Assembly (NCBI GenBank): GCA_943358395.1
Contig: CALRGY010000009.1
Location: forward strand, 1 to 40,148
Origin: Candidatus Uhrbacteria bacterium
GTDB taxonomy: Bacteria > Patescibacteriota > Patescibacteriia > UBA9934
DNA length: 40,148 bases
Direction: 5' to 3'
The notes under the pieces were generated by a model. It was not told where the DNA came from. It was given only the letters and a program-made list of their open reading frames with translations, and did no database searches. Positions 38,562 through 40,148 of this stretch are shown here, in pieces. The position numbers and the translations under genes are program-made. Within the stretch, counting starts at the first letter, position 1. Each line of letters opens with the position of its first letter.

Positions 38562-38993
38562 ATGAATACCATCCCACAATTTGGTGATCTGCTTGTGAAT
38601 GCGAAAGAGCGACCAGGGGCGTATGCGGTTATTGCAAACGATCTTGGTCAGATTCTCGCTGTTATCGCGAAGAATCGTTATCATCTTCCTGGCGGAGGCA
38701 TTGATGCGGGTGAGGATCCATTGAAGGCTGTTGAGAGAGAAATCATGGAAGAAACAGGCTATCAGGTCGATGGATTACAGAACATTGGTCATGCAAATCA
38801 ATTTCTTGATACGAAAGATTTGGGACCAATCAATAAGCTCGGAACATATTTCGTGGGTCATGTATCCAACACGCCACCGCGTCCAACACACGAAGCTGAT
38901 CACGCGCCAACATGGATTCGCCCCGAAGAATTCCTTTCCTCCACAGCCCACGACTTTCACAAATGGGCTGTTGAAAAATCTCTTGAGTTCTAG
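38562..38993 (+). CDS. NUDIX hydrolase
   Basis: A 143-aa NUDIX protein. The box GX5EX7REUXEEXGU is complete at residues 45-67 (GGIDAGE, then REIMEETG), so a metal-dependent pyrophosphohydrolase is expected, acting on a nucleoside diphosphate linked to another group. The substrate is not predictable from the sequence. The ATG at 38562 was chosen from the -10 position; an earlier GTG in frame exists at 38514. Confidence 0.85.
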   Translation: MNTIPQFGDLLVNAKERPGAYAVIANDLGQILAVIAKNRYHLPGGGIDAGEDPLKAVEREIMEETGYQVDGLQNIGHANQFLDTKDLGPINKLGTYFVGHVSNTPPRPTHEADHAPTWIRPEEFLSSTAHDFHKWAVEKSLEF

Positions 38994-39011
38994 CGACCAC
39001 GTGCCCTAACG

Positions 39012-39042
39012 AAAAACACAGCTGATGCCGGCTGTGTTTTTT
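39012..39042. terminator. Terminator after the NUDIX gene
   Basis: ACACAGC and GCTGTGT pair around 8 nt; five A precede and six T follow, so it could work in both directions between convergent genes. Confidence 0.8.
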
Positions 39043-39088
39043 GTGGTAAGGATTAGTAGCGCGACGTGAGAACTTTCGTTTTTCAGAA

Positions 39089-39418
39089 CTAGAGCATCGC
39101 GCCAATAGAACGATGATTTTTAAGATTTTCACAATACTGCTGATATCGCGATGCGAGTTTTGGATCTGACTCGAGCATGGTTGAAAGCTTATCAGCCAGG
39201 GCGTCACGACGATTTTTGAGCTTGTTCCACCCTTCCATATCCTCAATATGATATTCCACGGAATTCATAAATCTATCGATCTCAAAATTGAGTGTTCTCT
39301 CGGCGATTCGTAATTGCGCCATCATTTTCTCATCAAAATGCTCAGCTCCAGTGCGAGCCTGATCTTCAAGGAGGGTCATGAATTGTTGAAGCCATTGCCA
39401 GTATTCTGTATTGTTCAT
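39089..39418 (-). CDS. Hypothetical 109-aa helical protein
   Basis: A mostly helical, charged protein with many Glu, Asp, Arg and Leu (EDQARTGAEHFDEKMMAQL; WNKLKNRRDALADKL). No family is recognised. Its ATG overlaps the metallophosphoesterase stop by 4 nt (ATGA), so the two are translated together. Confidence 0.6.
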   Translation of the reverse strand: MNNTEYWQWLQQFMTLLEDQARTGAEHFDEKMMAQLRIAERTLNFEIDRFMNSVEYHIEDMEGWNKLKNRRDALADKLSTMLESDPKLASRYQQYCENLKNHRSIGAML

Positions 39419-39969
39419 ATTTCGATTATTTTAGAGCCAAAGACATAAATTATCTTGGTGTTACCCATCATCGCGATGCGCTCATGTTCTTTTGGATAGG
39501 TGTGGCCGTGGAAAAGATATTTTGGCTGCTCTCGTTCTACGTATTCGCGAAGGCCAATATATCCAGTGTGTGAAATTTCTGATGGATCGTCATTGACGCC
39601 ATAGGGTGGACAGTGCACGAGCATAATATCGACCTTGGGAAGGGTGGCTAGCATCGTGGATGCTTCTTCCTGTGTATACATTTTTGCCGATGATTCTTTG
39701 TATTTAACGCATCCTTCGAATCCGCCAAAAATTACTTCTTGAACCTTCTTCGTTTTCATGTGCATGTTTTCTATGCCAAGTGCCGGCATATACATACCAG
39801 AACAGTGATTACCATAAACGCCGAGCTTGGGGAGATCGATGAGTTCGAGTGAACGAATTTGGCTCATCTCGAGATCGCCAAGTGTCACAATGATATCAAT
39901 CGATTGTTCTGCGAGAATTTCTGTAATTTGTTTTTCTGGCGGACGATCAGCAATAGCGAGAATGCGCAT
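39415..39969 (-). CDS. Calcineurin-like metallophosphoesterase (YfcE-like)
   Basis: A 184-aa protein with most ligands of the two-metal site: TLGDLE (Asp32), VYGNHC (Asn54, His55), LVHCPPYG and FHGHTYP. The first motif, usually DxHG, reads ADRPP, so the His is missing and one metal may bind weakly. A phosphodiesterase or phosphatase; substrate unknown. The ATG at 39969 gives the family N-terminus. It lies just inside the IS-like segment border. Confidence 0.75.
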   Translation of the reverse strand: MRILAIADRPPEKQITEILAEQSIDIIVTLGDLEMSQIRSLELIDLPKLGVYGNHCSGMYMPALGIENMHMKTKKVQEVIFGGFEGCVKYKESSAKMYTQEEASTMLATLPKVDIMLVHCPPYGVNDDPSEISHTGYIGLREYVEREQPKYLFHGHTYPKEHERIAMMGNTKIIYVFGSKIIEI

Positions 39970-40006
39970 AGATCTTTTGAAAGTTTATCACTAACTCACG
40001 GTAGGT

Positions 40007-40148
40007 TCAAGGATTTATAGCACCACTTCGCTCCCTTTTGAGTAAATATCGTTCCAACGCCTGGTTCGGGGTTAAATAGTTGAGCTTCTTTCTTGGACGA
40101 GTATTGAGCATGTGCTCGACCATGGCAACGGCCTCCTGTGGAATACGG
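40007..40148 (-). mobile_element. IS30-family transposase, C-terminal fragment cut by the window edge
   Basis: The reading frame gives RIPQEAVAMVEHMLNTRPRK followed by KLNYLTPNQALERYLLKRER and a stop at 40007-40009. The LNTRPRKKLNYLTPNQAL block is the C-terminal end of IS30-type DDE transposases (after the catalytic Glu). The rest lies beyond position 40148. The 37 nt between the stop and the metallophosphoesterase start would hold the terminal inverted repeat; its border cannot be set from one end. Confidence 0.8.

Overview
The window looks like a chromosome segment of a Patescibacteria (CPR) bacterium, possibly from the Peregrinibacteria branch. The reasons are a DUF4012 cell-envelope protein, many single-copy housekeeping genes packed closely beside small orphan genes, weak or absent Shine-Dalgarno sites, and base composition near 50 % GC by eye. 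TGA is used as a stop (tpiA, pyrH), so this is not the TGA=Gly code of Gracilibacteria/Absconditabacteria. The lineage call is an inference from gene content.

Layout. 0-1 kb: an AT-rich HindVP-type restriction endonuclease (minus). 1.1-6.2 kb: DUF4012 protein, an MreB with altered active-site residues, a GT4 glycosyltransferase and a TrmB-type regulator. 6.2-6.9 kb: no protein gene, but a minus-strand unit with promoter, long hairpin, unidentified structured RNA of about 175 nt, second hairpin and terminator. 6.9-12.4 kb: holB, beta-propeller lipoprotein, frr, M16 peptidase, tpiA, TPR protein. 12.4-17.7 kb (minus): rpmG, then a MacA/MacB-like export operon that ends in a clan-A glycoside hydrolase. 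17.8-22.0 kb (minus): a copper-handling operon (small secreted protein, CopA ATPase, HMA-SafE membrane protein, cupredoxin). 22.0-23.0 kb (minus): a tRNA operon Thr(TGT)-Tyr(GTA)-Thr(GGT) with a long hairpin set against each tRNA. 23.0-30.1 kb: CYTH protein, DedA fused to an M29-like peptidase domain, rpmB, MurG-like glycosyltransferase, flavin disulfide reductase, WecA/MraY-like transferase, rplU. 30.1-32.6 kb (minus): zinc-ribbon peptide, transglutaminase-like protein, pyrH, GNAT protein and a possible 20-codon transcription unit. 32.6-40.1 kb: AstE-like enzyme, methyltransferase, two paralogous 111-aa proteins, ParB-like and acylphosphatase-like proteins, a secreted TSP3 calcium-repeat protein, PspC, HAD, NUDIX, metallophosphoesterase, and the end of an IS30-type transposase cut by the window edge.

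The most unusual content is a family of ten intergenic imperfect palindromes, mostly 125-140 bp, called here gene-boundary hairpins. They share a core around GTACCGTGAAGTAC, have different but self-complementary outer arms, and sit directly on gene boundaries: 2 nt before the 5' ends of three tRNAs, 1 nt after the 3' end of tRNA-Tyr, on both ends of the 175-nt RNA, and at or within 3 nt of the stop codons of four protein genes. In at least nine of ten the same end of the element faces the gene. Compensatory changes in the stems point to selection for pairing. They resemble ERIC or Correia/NEMIS repeats in style, not in sequence, and may take part in RNA processing or 3'-end formation.

A second theme is a short spacing (6-9 nt) between sigma70-like -10 boxes and start codons for about ten genes, which suggests leaderless mRNAs.
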